Positions 15,981-23,754 of a DNA stretch of 35,685 nt are shown here, in pieces. The stretch lies in IMG/VR virus record IMGVR_UViG_3300004369_000058, positions 1 through 35,685 of that record; one strand, given 5' to 3'. Under the pieces are notes generated by a model that ran no database searches, was not told the origin of the DNA, and saw nothing but the letters and a program-made list of their open reading frames with translations. The stretch is from a virus. Position numbers and translations under genes: made by a program. Every line of letters starts with the position of its first letter. Position 1 is the stretch's first letter.

Positions 15981-16190
15981 TTAACCTAAATCAGAAGGTG
16001 GTTCCTTAGGTCTAGCATACATCATTTTGTATACATCTCTACGTTTTTCCATATCTAAATTTTTCTTTTCTCGTAACTTTCTTAATTTGTTTAAATCTCT
16101 CAAACCTATAATTTGTTTTCTTACATCTTTTTTATAGGTTCTACTTATACTTTGATCTTCAGTTTCATCATATTCTTCTTTAAGCAGCAT
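15981..16190 (-). CDS. Small basic protein in the head operon, 69 aa
   Basis: 69 residues, rich in Lys and Arg (LRDLNKLRKLREKKNLDMEK), probably helical. The ATG lies inside the last codons of gp20 and is preceded by AGGAGG, so the start and the translational coupling are well supported. Its place just after the portal is that of T4 gene 67, but it is basic where gp67 is acidic, so I do not assign it. A head-assembly role is inferred only from the operon. Confidence 0.75.
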   Translation of the reverse strand: MLLKEEYDETEDQSISRTYKKDVRKQIIGLRDLNKLRKLREKKNLDMEKRRDVYKMMYARPKEPPSDLG

Positions 16191-17907
16191 TAGCTTGTCC
16201 TCCTGGTGGTGTAGGTCCTACTGGTTGTATTGCTTCTGCTCCACTAATAGGACTTGCATCACTACCTGCATCTCCTGGAGCACCTGCATCATCTATGGGT
16301 TCTGCGTCAGCACCTTCTAAATCTAATCCTCCTTGTTCAAGAGGTCTTCCTCCTACATTTCCTAAACCTGGTTCTTGTGTATCTGAACTAGTTATTTCAT
16401 CAGCCTGTTCTTCTTGCCACATTTTTTCGTTTTTCACAATTTCATCTTCTGATAATTGTAGGTATTTTTTTAAGGCAAAACGTCTGCTGATGTAAGGTAC
16501 TTCACTTATACTACCAAATACGCTCACTAAACTATTGTTTAATTCAACCTCTCTATAAGCACTGAAGTTTTGTGGTTCCGTAAACCTCAAATTAAAAATA
16601 CTAGTATCAATATTAATACCTTTCCATTTTAAATACATTTTATATTCTTTATCAAAATATCTGGAAAGATTATTTTGCAATCTCATACAGTACTTTGTAA
16701 AACGGAATTCACTAATGAATGCTGTGCCCACTCTACCATCACTATATACTGCTGTGCTATCTTCTGGTCCTGTGCTAATGTATGTGGTAGGTACTCTCAA
16801 TGCTCTCATCATTTTATTATTAAAATATTTTAAATCATCTATTTCACCTAGATTATCTCCTCCAGGTAAAACTTCAACTTTACTACCTCTACCTTCTGCT
16901 GTTTGTGCAAAAAAGTAATCTTCCATAATGCTTAATGGGTTATAACTAGCATCTAAAACACTACTTCCTCCACCGCTTCTAGTAGGTATACGTTTTTGAT
17001 GTATTTCATTCTTTACACGTTCAACAAAACCCATTGCTTTGTGAGCAGGCATATTTCCTGTATCAATATAAAACACACGTCTTTCAGGTGCTCGTTGTAC
17101 ACGATAAATGATAATACTGTCTTCTAGTAATTGTTTTTGAATGTATGTTTTGTAAACAGGATCTAATAGACTGTTACCAAAGGGCCAGTTACCGTCCATT
17201 CCTTCAGTAAAACTTAAATGAACCATATGTTTTGCATCAACACCCATTTCAGCTGCTGTTCCAAAACCACTTGTACTTTGATTGCCTGCTCCGTATTGTG
17301 TTTGCTGTACTATTCCGCCTTTTCTTAAATCGCCTAATGTGCTATATTGATTACTATGTGCAACAACTTCGCTGGCTACTTTTTCTGTTAAATTAGGAGC
17401 TAAATCTTTTACAACATATTGCTCTACTTTTTTACCTTTGGCATCATTAACAATTGCTTTTGTTACTGTTGTTGGATCAACCCAATATAATTCAAATGTT
17501 TCAGGATCTCTAATAAAAAATTGTTCTCCATATTTTATACAATTGCGAAATATACGAAATATTTTGTTATCAAATTCATTTAAATCACTCCATTGATCTA
17601 AAGTATTTTTTAGTACCTCTATTTCAGCCTCGCTTGCATCGTCAACAAAATCAAAATCAAAGGGTATGTTATTATTTTCTTTAAATTGTGTACTAAACTC
17701 TGCAATAGTATCTAAAGCTTGATTGATTTCGCTATCAGCATCCATTTGATCATATTGAGCATATCTTTCTATTCTGTTAGGTTGACCACTATAGACTTCA
17801 GGGAGCCAATTATTAAATTTAGTATATCTACTAGCATCACTATTAGAAGTTTTACTTAACGTATCGCTTTTTTTTCTATAGATAGAAAAATGTTTTTTCC
17901 AACTCAT
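16180..17907 (-). CDS. gp20: Portal vertex protein gp20
   Basis: 575 residues, close to T4 gp20 (524). Conserved blocks include NRIERYAQYDQMDADSEINQ, ALDTIAEFSTQ, IFRNCIKYGEQFFIRDPE, LLEDSIIIYRVQRAPERRVF, YIDTGNMPAHKAMGFVERV and DDLKYFNNKMMRALRVPTTY. The dodecameric portal starts head assembly and is the DNA channel. The last ~70 residues are Gly/Pro/Ala-rich and variable. A perfect T4 late promoter lies upstream at 17929-17936 and AGGAA precedes the ATG. Confidence 0.97.
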   Translation of the reverse strand: MSWKKHFSIYRKKSDTLSKTSNSDASRYTKFNNWLPEVYSGQPNRIERYAQYDQMDADSEINQALDTIAEFSTQFKENNNIPFDFDFVDDASEAEIEVLKNTLDQWSDLNEFDNKIFRIFRNCIKYGEQFFIRDPETFELYWVDPTTVTKAIVNDAKGKKVEQYVVKDLAPNLTEKVASEVVAHSNQYSTLGDLRKGGIVQQTQYGAGNQSTSGFGTAAEMGVDAKHMVHLSFTEGMDGNWPFGNSLLDPVYKTYIQKQLLEDSIIIYRVQRAPERRVFYIDTGNMPAHKAMGFVERVKNEIHQKRIPTRSGGGSSVLDASYNPLSIMEDYFFAQTAEGRGSKVEVLPGGDNLGEIDDLKYFNNKMMRALRVPTTYISTGPEDSTAVYSDGRVGTAFISEFRFTKYCMRLQNNLSRYFDKEYKMYLKWKGINIDTSIFNLRFTEPQNFSAYREVELNNSLVSVFGSISEVPYISRRFALKKYLQLSEDEIVKNEKMWQEEQADEITSSDTQEPGLGNVGGRPLEQGGLDLEGADAEPIDDAGAPGDAGSDASPISGAEAIQPVGPTPPGGQANAA

Positions 17908-17928
17908 TGTTGTTCCTGATTGTAATCA

Positions 17929-17936
17929 TATTTATA
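17929..17936 (-). promoter_or_regulatory. Late promoter TATAAATA for the head module
   Basis: An exact match to the T4 late -10 element on the minus strand, 22 bases before the gp20 ATG. It includes the TAA stop codon of the tape-measure gene. Confidence 0.85.
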
Positions 17937-19851
17937 CTGCATTGACATAGGACAACTTGTCCATTTTAGATTTTTGTAAACCTGTAATAACTTTGTCAAT
18001 ATCTATCATACGTTTGTTAGGATCTGTTTCTTTAAGTGCAGTTGCTAGTTCTATTATAGCTCCTGGTACTTTTTGCATAGCTCTAAATCCTAATTCTTGT
18101 TCTTTATTATTTTTTTCTTGTTGTTCTTCTATAAATTTATTAAATTCTGGACCGTAATTATTAGGCGTAAAAATAAGTTTTTCTTCTAATCTTCTTTGTA
18201 AATTAACTTTTTCTTGTATTTCTTCTGGTGTTGCATTATCAGATATAGGACTATAAGCTTCTTGTGCTTGCTGTAATATTGTATTTACGTCCTCTTGTCT
18301 ACCATTATTACTAAGTTCTAACAGTTTTATTTTATCAAAAAAATCTTTTTTAAAATCTTCATCAATTGTTCCTGTTTGAAGCATGTTAGCAATTTGTTGT
18401 CTAGTAAATTCAATACCTTGTCTCCCTAAATTTTCTTCATTGGTAGCTCCTCCTAATATACCACTTCCTAAACCACTAGCACCTGATAAAATTCCAATTT
18501 TAATCACATCTGATAGAGAATTTAAATCTCCACGTAAATCTCTTATAGATAGAACTGTACGATCCAAAGCAGCGTCAGTATCACCTTCAGGCAATTCAGG
18601 TATAACTTTTATTCCTTCTCCTGTGACTTTTTGTGCTTCTGCAATAACTTTTTGTAAAAATTGTCCTGCTGCACTTCCTTGATTTGATAAAATACTTATT
18701 ACTCGTTGATTTTCTAGATTTACACCTCGTAGCATTTCAGAAAATGAATTAGTAAGATTAGCTACTCTTTCACTATCGTCTGACTGAATAGCCTCACTTA
18801 ATTCATTTAATATACTTGTACTTTGACCTCCTGTGATTGCTGCTAATTCAGCCATCATAGGGTCTACACCTTCTATAGGTATCCCTTGACTAATACTTTT
18901 AGTTAATACTCCTGCTAAAGCCTGTCCTGTTTCTGGACCCAATCCTGCACTTAATATATTAATATTATCTTGCAATTTTCTTATAAGTTCAGGATCTCCT
19001 TGGGTTTTTAAATATGCAAGTAAATCATCATCTTGCACAACTGATTGTACAGCATCTATTAAAGATTGTCTATCTCTATTAGTTTGTCTAGCTAAATTTG
19101 TTGTTACTGTGGCAACTTCTAATACTCTTTGCCTAATTTTATCCTCTACATTTGCACCTTGCAATCCCTCCAACCTTGCAAGTTCTAATTGGTCATTAGT
19201 TATTTGATTTAACTCTTCTAAACTTAGGCCATAAAATCCCAAATCTCTTGTTTGATTTTTAATTTCTTTAATTAAATTTCCATATGTTAATACTGCTTGT
19301 TTTGCTCCCTCATTAACATCTTTAGTTTGGTCCTGTAAAACTTGTAGTCCAGTTCCTGCACCTAGTAAACCTGAACTAAACTGGTCTATGGTTTGTCCTG
19401 CACTCATTGCTCCACTGGTTATATCTCTAAAAGTAGCATTTAAACCTATACCTATTCCACTTAAATCCATTAAAGGTTTTTCTAGATCTCTAAATCCATC
19501 TTGTAAAAATCCCACAACTTCTATAAAGCTAGCTACTGCTACGCCTAACGGACCTCCTATTTTTCCTAATGATTTAATATTACCAAATGCATCTCCTAAA
19601 CCTGCAACTATTTTATTATTTGAAGCATAATTTTTTACAGTTGCATCGTAAACAGTAGTTAATCTTTCTTTAACTGATTTAGTTTGTTCATTAATTGCAG
19701 TTGTAGTTTGTCTAGTATTTCTATTAGATGAACTTGCTAATGTGTTGCTATTAATTTTTAAATAAGTTAGCAACTGCCTCATTTGATCTTCAGTTGCCCA
19801 TTCTGGAACGAAAACAGCACCTACATTTGGAATATCAATACGATTAGCCAC
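17932..19851 (-). CDS. Tail length tape-measure-like protein (gp29 position)
   Basis: I set the start at GTG 19851 (then ANRIDIPNVGAVFVPEWATE), because AGGA lies 7 bases upstream and a longer TTG frame to 19887 contains the promoter; product 639 residues. The sequence is largely helical, with Gly/Ala-rich hydrophobic segments (IGGPLGVAVASFIEVVGFL, GASGLGSGILGG) and repeated Gln/Asn-rich helices, as in tape-measure proteins. T4 gp29 has 590 residues. The divergent gp26-type chaperone gene beside it supports the call, since tape measures are encoded next to their chaperones. Direct similarity to gp29 is not obvious to me. Confidence 0.6.
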   Translation of the reverse strand: MANRIDIPNVGAVFVPEWATEDQMRQLLTYLKINSNTLASSSNRNTRQTTTAINEQTKSVKERLTTVYDATVKNYASNNKIVAGLGDAFGNIKSLGKIGGPLGVAVASFIEVVGFLQDGFRDLEKPLMDLSGIGIGLNATFRDITSGAMSAGQTIDQFSSGLLGAGTGLQVLQDQTKDVNEGAKQAVLTYGNLIKEIKNQTRDLGFYGLSLEELNQITNDQLELARLEGLQGANVEDKIRQRVLEVATVTTNLARQTNRDRQSLIDAVQSVVQDDDLLAYLKTQGDPELIRKLQDNINILSAGLGPETGQALAGVLTKSISQGIPIEGVDPMMAELAAITGGQSTSILNELSEAIQSDDSERVANLTNSFSEMLRGVNLENQRVISILSNQGSAAGQFLQKVIAEAQKVTGEGIKVIPELPEGDTDAALDRTVLSIRDLRGDLNSLSDVIKIGILSGASGLGSGILGGATNEENLGRQGIEFTRQQIANMLQTGTIDEDFKKDFFDKIKLLELSNNGRQEDVNTILQQAQEAYSPISDNATPEEIQEKVNLQRRLEEKLIFTPNNYGPEFNKFIEEQQEKNNKEQELGFRAMQKVPGAIIELATALKETDPNKRMIDIDKVITGLQKSKMDKLSYVNAV

Positions 19852-19862
19852 TTTTTTTCCTA

Positions 19863-19885
19863 GTAAATAGATAAAAGTATTTATC
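19863..19885. promoter_or_regulatory. Overlapping divergent late promoters
   Basis: Minus strand: GATAAATA (19885-19878) for the tape-measure gene at 19851. Plus strand: GTAAATAG (19863-19870) for the gp26-type gene at 19895. Each leaves a leader of about 20 bases with a good ribosome binding site. Confidence 0.6.
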
Positions 19886-19894
19886 AAGGAAAAT

Positions 19895-20740
19895 ATGTCG
19901 AATTCTTTATTAGAATATTATAGAAAACCTCAAATATATTGCAGTTTACCAAGTTTAGGAAAGTTTTATTTTGATGGTATTAAGCTTAGTTTAGATGGAC
20001 AATTAGCTGTAAAAGCAATGACTGCAAATGATGAACTAATGTTAAAGAATCCAGAAGCATTATTAAACGGAGAAGCTATTTTAAATTTATTACGTAGTTG
20101 TTGTCCTGATATTACTAATCCTTTAGAAGTACCTATTATAGATTTAGATGTTATTTTAGTAGGTATAAGACATGCAACATACGGTGAGGACTTAGAATTT
20201 ACAAGCAATTGTCCAAAGTGTAAAGGAAAAAATACACTGGATATAAACATAACAAATTTTTTAGACAGTGTTGAATTTATAGATGTTACACCTACTTGTA
20301 ATATAAATGAGGATTTAAAGTGCTACATACGACCTTTTAGTTATGTAGACAGTCAAAAGTTAGAAATTGCAGAATTTGAATATCAAAGCATGTTACGCAA
20401 TTTAAATAATAGTGATTTAGAAAAAGAATTAAAGGAAAAAGAATTACAAATAAAAGAAAAAAGAGATGTTTATATAGCAAAACAACTTGAAATGATTATT
20501 AATTGTGTATACAAAATAGTTACACCTAAAGAAGAAATTACAGATAGAAAACAAATAAACGAATTTATCTTACAATTAGACAAGCTTAACTATAATAAAA
20601 TTAATAAAGTAATAAAAAAAATAAACAGAAATACAGTAAAAAAGAAATTTGACCTAAAATGTCCTATGCCTAATTGTGGAGCAGAATTTTCACAGGAGGT
20701 AGATTTTAATAATACTAATTTTTTCGAAAAAGGCTCTTAA
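19895..20740 (+). CDS. gp26: Baseplate hub/tail chaperone, gp26 family (zero-frame product)
   Basis: 281 residues; T4 gp26 is 208. The pattern LAVKAMTANDELMLKNPEAL, LNGEAILNLLRSCCPDI, DLDVILVGIRHATYGEDLEF is that of the T4 base-plate protein family (gp26 type). Two Cys pairs, CPKC at 106-109 and CPMPNC at 256-261, are placed to form a zinc ribbon. A charged helical segment (EKELKEKELQIKEKRD) lies near 175-195. The start is preceded by AAGGAAA. The end of the gene holds a T-TTT-TTC heptamer in the frame needed for a -1 shift, giving a longer product. Its divergent neighbour is the tape-measure-like gene. Confidence 0.82.
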   Translation: MSNSLLEYYRKPQIYCSLPSLGKFYFDGIKLSLDGQLAVKAMTANDELMLKNPEALLNGEAILNLLRSCCPDITNPLEVPIIDLDVILVGIRHATYGEDLEFTSNCPKCKGKNTLDINITNFLDSVEFIDVTPTCNINEDLKCYIRPFSYVDSQKLEIAEFEYQSMLRNLNNSDLEKELKEKELQIKEKRDVYIAKQLEMIINCVYKIVTPKEEITDRKQINEFILQLDKLNYNKINKVIKKINRNTVKKKFDLKCPMPNCGAEFSQEVDFNNTNFFEKGS

Positions 20741-20952
20741 CTAGTAACCCTACAGAAATTCCCAGAATACTAGAAGAATATAAAAGCGAGTTAGGAGCCA
20801 TTAAAGACAAAATAGCACAATGTATTATATATCTCCCTAATTTAAGTTATATAGAACTACACTCTATGACAATAAGAGATTTAGATCATTTAATTAAAGT
20901 ATATACTAACAAAATAGAAAGAGAAAATAATGCTAATAAAAAGAAATTCTAG
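19895..20952 (+). CDS. Predicted -1 frameshift product of gp26 (352 aa)
   Basis: Zero-frame residues 1-277 (to NFF) would be joined, after a -1 slip at 20719-20725, to 75 residues from the overlapping frame 20725-20952: RKRLLTSNPTEIPRILEEY, then helices IKDKIAQCIIYLPNLSY and MTIRDLDHLIKVYTNK. That frame has no ATG, GTG or TTG near its start (the first ATG is at 20869, in the second half), yet it is open, continues to the terminator and has the codon use of the neighbours. The layout copies the G/GT tail chaperones of lambda-type phages, which are made by -1 frameshifting. The shift itself is inferred. Confidence 0.68.
20719..20725 (+). promoter_or_regulatory. Canonical -1 slippery heptamer T-TTT-TTC
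   Basis: The zero frame reads AAT TTT TTC GAA and stops at 20740; slipping back one base lets both Phe tRNAs re-pair with TTT TTT. An AGGAGGT at 20694-20700 lies upstream, 18 bases before the heptamer, a little far for a dnaX-type stimulator. No strong downstream hairpin is evident. Confidence 0.72.
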
Positions 20953-20953
20953 A

Positions 20954-20984
20954 GCAATCGAACCTTCGGTTCATTGCTTTTCTT
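20954..20984 (+). terminator. Terminator 1 after the gp26 unit
   Basis: GCAAT-GAACC-3-GGTTC-ATTGC stem with one bulged base, followed by TTTTCTT; it begins right after the stop of the frameshift frame at 20952. Confidence 0.88.
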
Positions 20985-21010
20985 AGCTGACGCTAAGAAA
21001 TATTTTTTTA
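20980..21010 (+). terminator. Terminator 2 after the gp26 unit
   Basis: TTCTTAGC-4-GCTAAGAA (20980-20999) followed by ATATTTTTTTA; a second hairpin terminator in tandem with the first. Confidence 0.82.
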
Positions 21011-21026
21011 TTATAAAGGAATGAAT

Positions 21027-21405
21027 ATCTATCCAAGTATGAAGTCGCACTTAGCCTGAATAGGCCAAGTGCGATCTATCCAAGCAACTCATCACATATT
21101 CCTAAGTCTAACCAAAATATTATGGAAATCGCGGTTGTGCGGTACGATTTTATAGACAGCTTACAACGCAGGCATTAGATATTTCCTAGGAATACAAAAA
21201 ATATCTTACCTTGTGGGTTCTAACTGCACAAGAGTGCCCACTCTTACTCATTTAGGGGCCGAGCAGCCCTAGAGAAGTCACCTTCTCAACATGAGGTAGT
21301 TTATGCCTCTGTGATTTGCATCCGAACAGGTCCAATCGCGAGTCATCTCAACTCCCTGAACTCGGCAAAGTTGCGCTACAGCAACCGTAGTGTCACTATA
21401 TTAAA
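21027..21405 (-). ncRNA. Candidate structured non-coding RNA, family unknown
   Basis: A stretch of about 380 bases with no supported reading frame and clearly higher G+C than its surroundings. It holds many stems: 21045-21074 (13 bp with a G-U on the minus strand), 21082-21215 region with AGATATTT/AAATATCT extended by GGUA/UGCC, 21226-21238, 21253-21271, 21272-21287, 21371-21386, and a 6-bp match between 21361-21366 and the loop side of 21258-21263 that would make a pseudoknot. The minus strand is favoured, since 21272-21287 gives a GUGA (GNRA) tetraloop there and several mismatches become G-U pairs; one small stem at 21293-21309 favours plus. I recognise no tRNA, tmRNA, RNase P or group I intron core. 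It would be the 3' part of, or lie just beyond, the gp55-46-47-nuclease transcript. Confidence 0.55.
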
Positions 21406-21423
21406 CTATGAAATATGATGTTA

Positions 21424-21474
21424 GCCAGTGTTGGTAAGGTATTAGCCTAAAGTGTGCCAGTGTTAGCCAGTGTT
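21424..21474. repeat. Three direct copies of GCCAGTGTT
   Basis: Nine-base copies at 21424-21432, 21456-21464 and 21466-21474; two lie in the last codons of the nuclease gene and one just beyond it. Confidence 0.7.
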
Positions 21475-21977
21475 TGTACAGAATTTTTATTTAATTGCCA
21501 AAAGTCTCTATATCCAGTAATAGCCCAAGTATTATTATGTTCGTCTGTGTATGATACGTATCTGTTTGTTTTAATATGTTTGTTTAATAAATTATTTTCA
21601 AAAACTACATATTTTCCTTTTCTATTGAATTTCATTATTAGCAAATTTAAATCTCCTGGTTTAGCTACATCCATAAGTTGAGATAAAAATTTTTCTAATA
21701 TAGGTATTTTACCTTGAAATAACAACTGATGAAAAGGAAAATCGCTGTAGCTTTTACATTCACAATTGAAAAAACTCCATCCGTCAGGTGGTTGGATATC
21801 TCCTCTACTGCTTTGTACTTGCCCTTCGCTAAGTGTATTTACTCTATGGTAATTAGCACCTCCTACATAAGCGCCACTATTAGCAACCCTTATGAAACTT
21901 TCATTATACAGGTCTGACAAGTCTTTTGCAACTTCTCTTTCAAAAGTACTGCCTTTTATTTTGCTTTTATTAGACAT
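21447..21977 (-). CDS. PD-(D/E)XK nuclease, possible Holliday junction resolvase
   Basis: 176 residues. The layout KGSTFEREVAKDLSDLY (helix with the first Glu), RVANSGAYVGG, SSRGDIQPPDGW (catalytic Asp) and FFNCECKSYSDF (E-x-K) matches the catalytic core of PD-(D/E)XK nucleases of the Hjc/resolvase type. The start overlaps the end of gp46 by 8 bases, so it is translated with the recombination proteins. A role in resolving recombination or packaging intermediates, in place of T4 endonuclease VII (gp49), is a fair inference; a restriction-type or DNA-repair nuclease is the alternative. The last residues TLANTGTL are encoded by short direct repeats. Confidence 0.75.
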   Translation of the reverse strand: MSNKSKIKGSTFEREVAKDLSDLYNESFIRVANSGAYVGGANYHRVNTLSEGQVQSSRGDIQPPDGWSFFNCECKSYSDFPFHQLLFQGKIPILEKFLSQLMDVAKPGDLNLLIMKFNRKGKYVVFENNLLNKHIKTNRYVSYTDEHNNTWAITGYRDFWQLNKNSVQTLANTGTL

Positions 21978-23754
21978 TTGTTACAAATTCTTTGGTTGTG
22001 TTGTATTGAGTGAATCCATTTTCTTTTGTAACGTGTAAAATAGATTCTGCTCTTGTTTGTAATTCATCTCTGTGACTGATTAAGAATATATTTTTATTTA
22101 GCTGTCTACTCATACGCTTCAAAACAGCCATAGCAGAATCTACTCCAGCTGAATCCATACCACTGTCAATTAACTCATCAATACAAACAAAATTAATAGG
22201 AATATTTAAACTTTCATATACATCTCTAAACGCCCAACTTAAACTTAAGATTAATCTGTTGCGTTCCCCCCTGCTTAAATTATCAAAGTCTAAATCTCTT
22301 CCTAGTTCTGTAATTTCTACATCCAAATTATTTAAGAACTTTACTTGATGTGGTAAGCCGATTTCAACTAAGTAAAATCCTAGTCTGGAATTCAGATATT
22401 TTAAATTTTGATCTATAATTTTTCTACGTATAAAACTATCAGGTTTTATCAATAACTTCAGCAAAAAATCTTGATGTGTATACAAGTCGTTTAACCTATT
22501 TATTTCTGCCCAATCTATCTCTTGTATTGCAGTTGTAGTTAAAGACTCTACTTGTTCTGTATAAGGATTAATTTCTTGTTCTAGTTCCAATAATTTTTTT
22601 TCTAATTGTTCCACTGTTGTTTTGTGATTCCATGCTTCCTGTAAGCTATCATAAAAAACTTTTGGTTGTTTTTTGGACTGTTTTTCCAAAGTCTTGATTT
22701 GCTTTAGGTTCTCAGTAATTGTATTTTCTAATTTGTTTAAACATTGTTGCTCAGACTCTAGTGTATTTTGTTTTGCGACTATGATATCTTTGTGTTCAGG
22801 TGTGTCGTGTAATGATTGATTACAAGCATAGCACACATTGTTTTTTAATGATTCTATTTCCACAAGATATTTGTCTATTTTTTCACTATATTTTTTTTGC
22901 TTTAACTTGTCCTGTTTTGTTTGTGCTAGTAAATTTGTTAGTTCTTGTTTATTTGTATTGTATTCATCTAATGCTTTGTGATTTTGTAATTCAGCTTCAA
23001 TGTCTACTTTAATTAATCTAGAATGTTCTGCTATTAATTCCGATATTGTGTTGTCCTGTTTGGTTTGCCAAAGTTTTTCTCTACGTTTGATATCATCAAT
23101 GCTTTTTTGTATGTTTTCGTTACTTTGTTGTATGGTTTTGATTTTGATTTCTTCTTCCTTAAGAGAATCTTTTGTGTTTTTAATTTGTTCTTTTAGTACT
23201 TCAGCTTTTTCACTAAGTTGAGTTATACCTAGCAGTAGTTCAATGATTTCACGTTGATCATTAGGACGCAAACTCAAAAAAGGTTCAGTATATGTGTTTA
23301 AACTGACAATATGTTTGAATAGATTATGATTTAAACCAATTACTTTGTTAATGTACTCCTGTGTTTTACGGCTTTCTCCCTGGCTTTCATCAGTGTCTTC
23401 TTCGTTAACTTCTTGACTGTTAACTAAAAATTTAAAAATATTAGGTTTTCTACCACGTTCTATTCTGTAGCTATCTGCATTGACAGAAAAATCCACAGTA
23501 ACCAACATGCCTTTACTGTTTGTTTTATTGATTAGATTGTCTTTTTTAATACTAGTCAATGCTCCTCCAAACAGAGCATAACTCAAAGCATTAATTATTG
23601 TGGTTTTTCCTGTGCCATTTCTACTACCATCTCCACCCAAATCCAAATTATTACCAAGTACTAGAGTAAGTCCGCTATCATCAAATGTCACACTTTGTGT
23701 AACATTCCCTACACTCATGAAATTTTTTACAGTTAAATTATGTATTACTAGCAT
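21970..23754 (-). CDS. gp46: Recombination ATPase gp46 (SbcC/Rad50-like)
   Basis: 594 residues, near T4 gp46 (560). Walker A is at about 45-52 (SRNGTGKTTIINAL), followed by long coiled coils around a zinc-hook CYAC (about residue 310), the ABC signature LSRGERNRLILSLSW (about 490), Walker B FVCIDELIDSG and the H-loop FLISHRDEL. With gp47 it forms the Rad50/Mre11-type complex that resects DNA ends for recombination-dependent replication and host DNA breakdown. The start codon overlaps the gp47 stop (TAATG). Confidence 0.97.
   Translation of the reverse strand: MLVIHNLTVKNFMSVGNVTQSVTFDDSGLTLVLGNNLDLGGDGSRNGTGKTTIINALSYALFGGALTSIKKDNLINKTNSKGMLVTVDFSVNADSYRIERGRKPNIFKFLVNSQEVNEEDTDESQGESRKTQEYINKVIGLNHNLFKHIVSLNTYTEPFLSLRPNDQREIIELLLGITQLSEKAEVLKEQIKNTKDSLKEEEIKIKTIQQSNENIQKSIDDIKRREKLWQTKQDNTISELIAEHSRLIKVDIEAELQNHKALDEYNTNKQELTNLLAQTKQDKLKQKKYSEKIDKYLVEIESLKNNVCYACNQSLHDTPEHKDIIVAKQNTLESEQQCLNKLENTITENLKQIKTLEKQSKKQPKVFYDSLQEAWNHKTTVEQLEKKLLELEQEINPYTEQVESLTTTAIQEIDWAEINRLNDLYTHQDFLLKLLIKPDSFIRRKIIDQNLKYLNSRLGFYLVEIGLPHQVKFLNNLDVEITELGRDLDFDNLSRGERNRLILSLSWAFRDVYESLNIPINFVCIDELIDSGMDSAGVDSAMAVLKRMSRQLNKNIFLISHRDELQTRAESILHVTKENGFTQYNTTKEFVTNV

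Noticed and set aside
20694-20725. Internal translation start for the gp26 extension from AGGAGGT
   Set aside because: No ATG, GTG or TTG occurs in the extension frame at a suitable distance, so frameshifting explains the open frame better.
20980-21010. Terminator for the minus-strand operon
   Set aside because: The T run follows the hairpin only on the plus strand; on the minus strand the stem is followed by AAGC.
21100-21420. tmRNA, RNase P RNA, SRP RNA, tRNA or group I intron in the island
   Set aside because: I could not find their conserved cores (tRNA-like ends with TTCGA loop, GAGGAAAGTCC, the SRP tetraloop region, or the P7 elements) on either strand; a covariance search is still the proper test.
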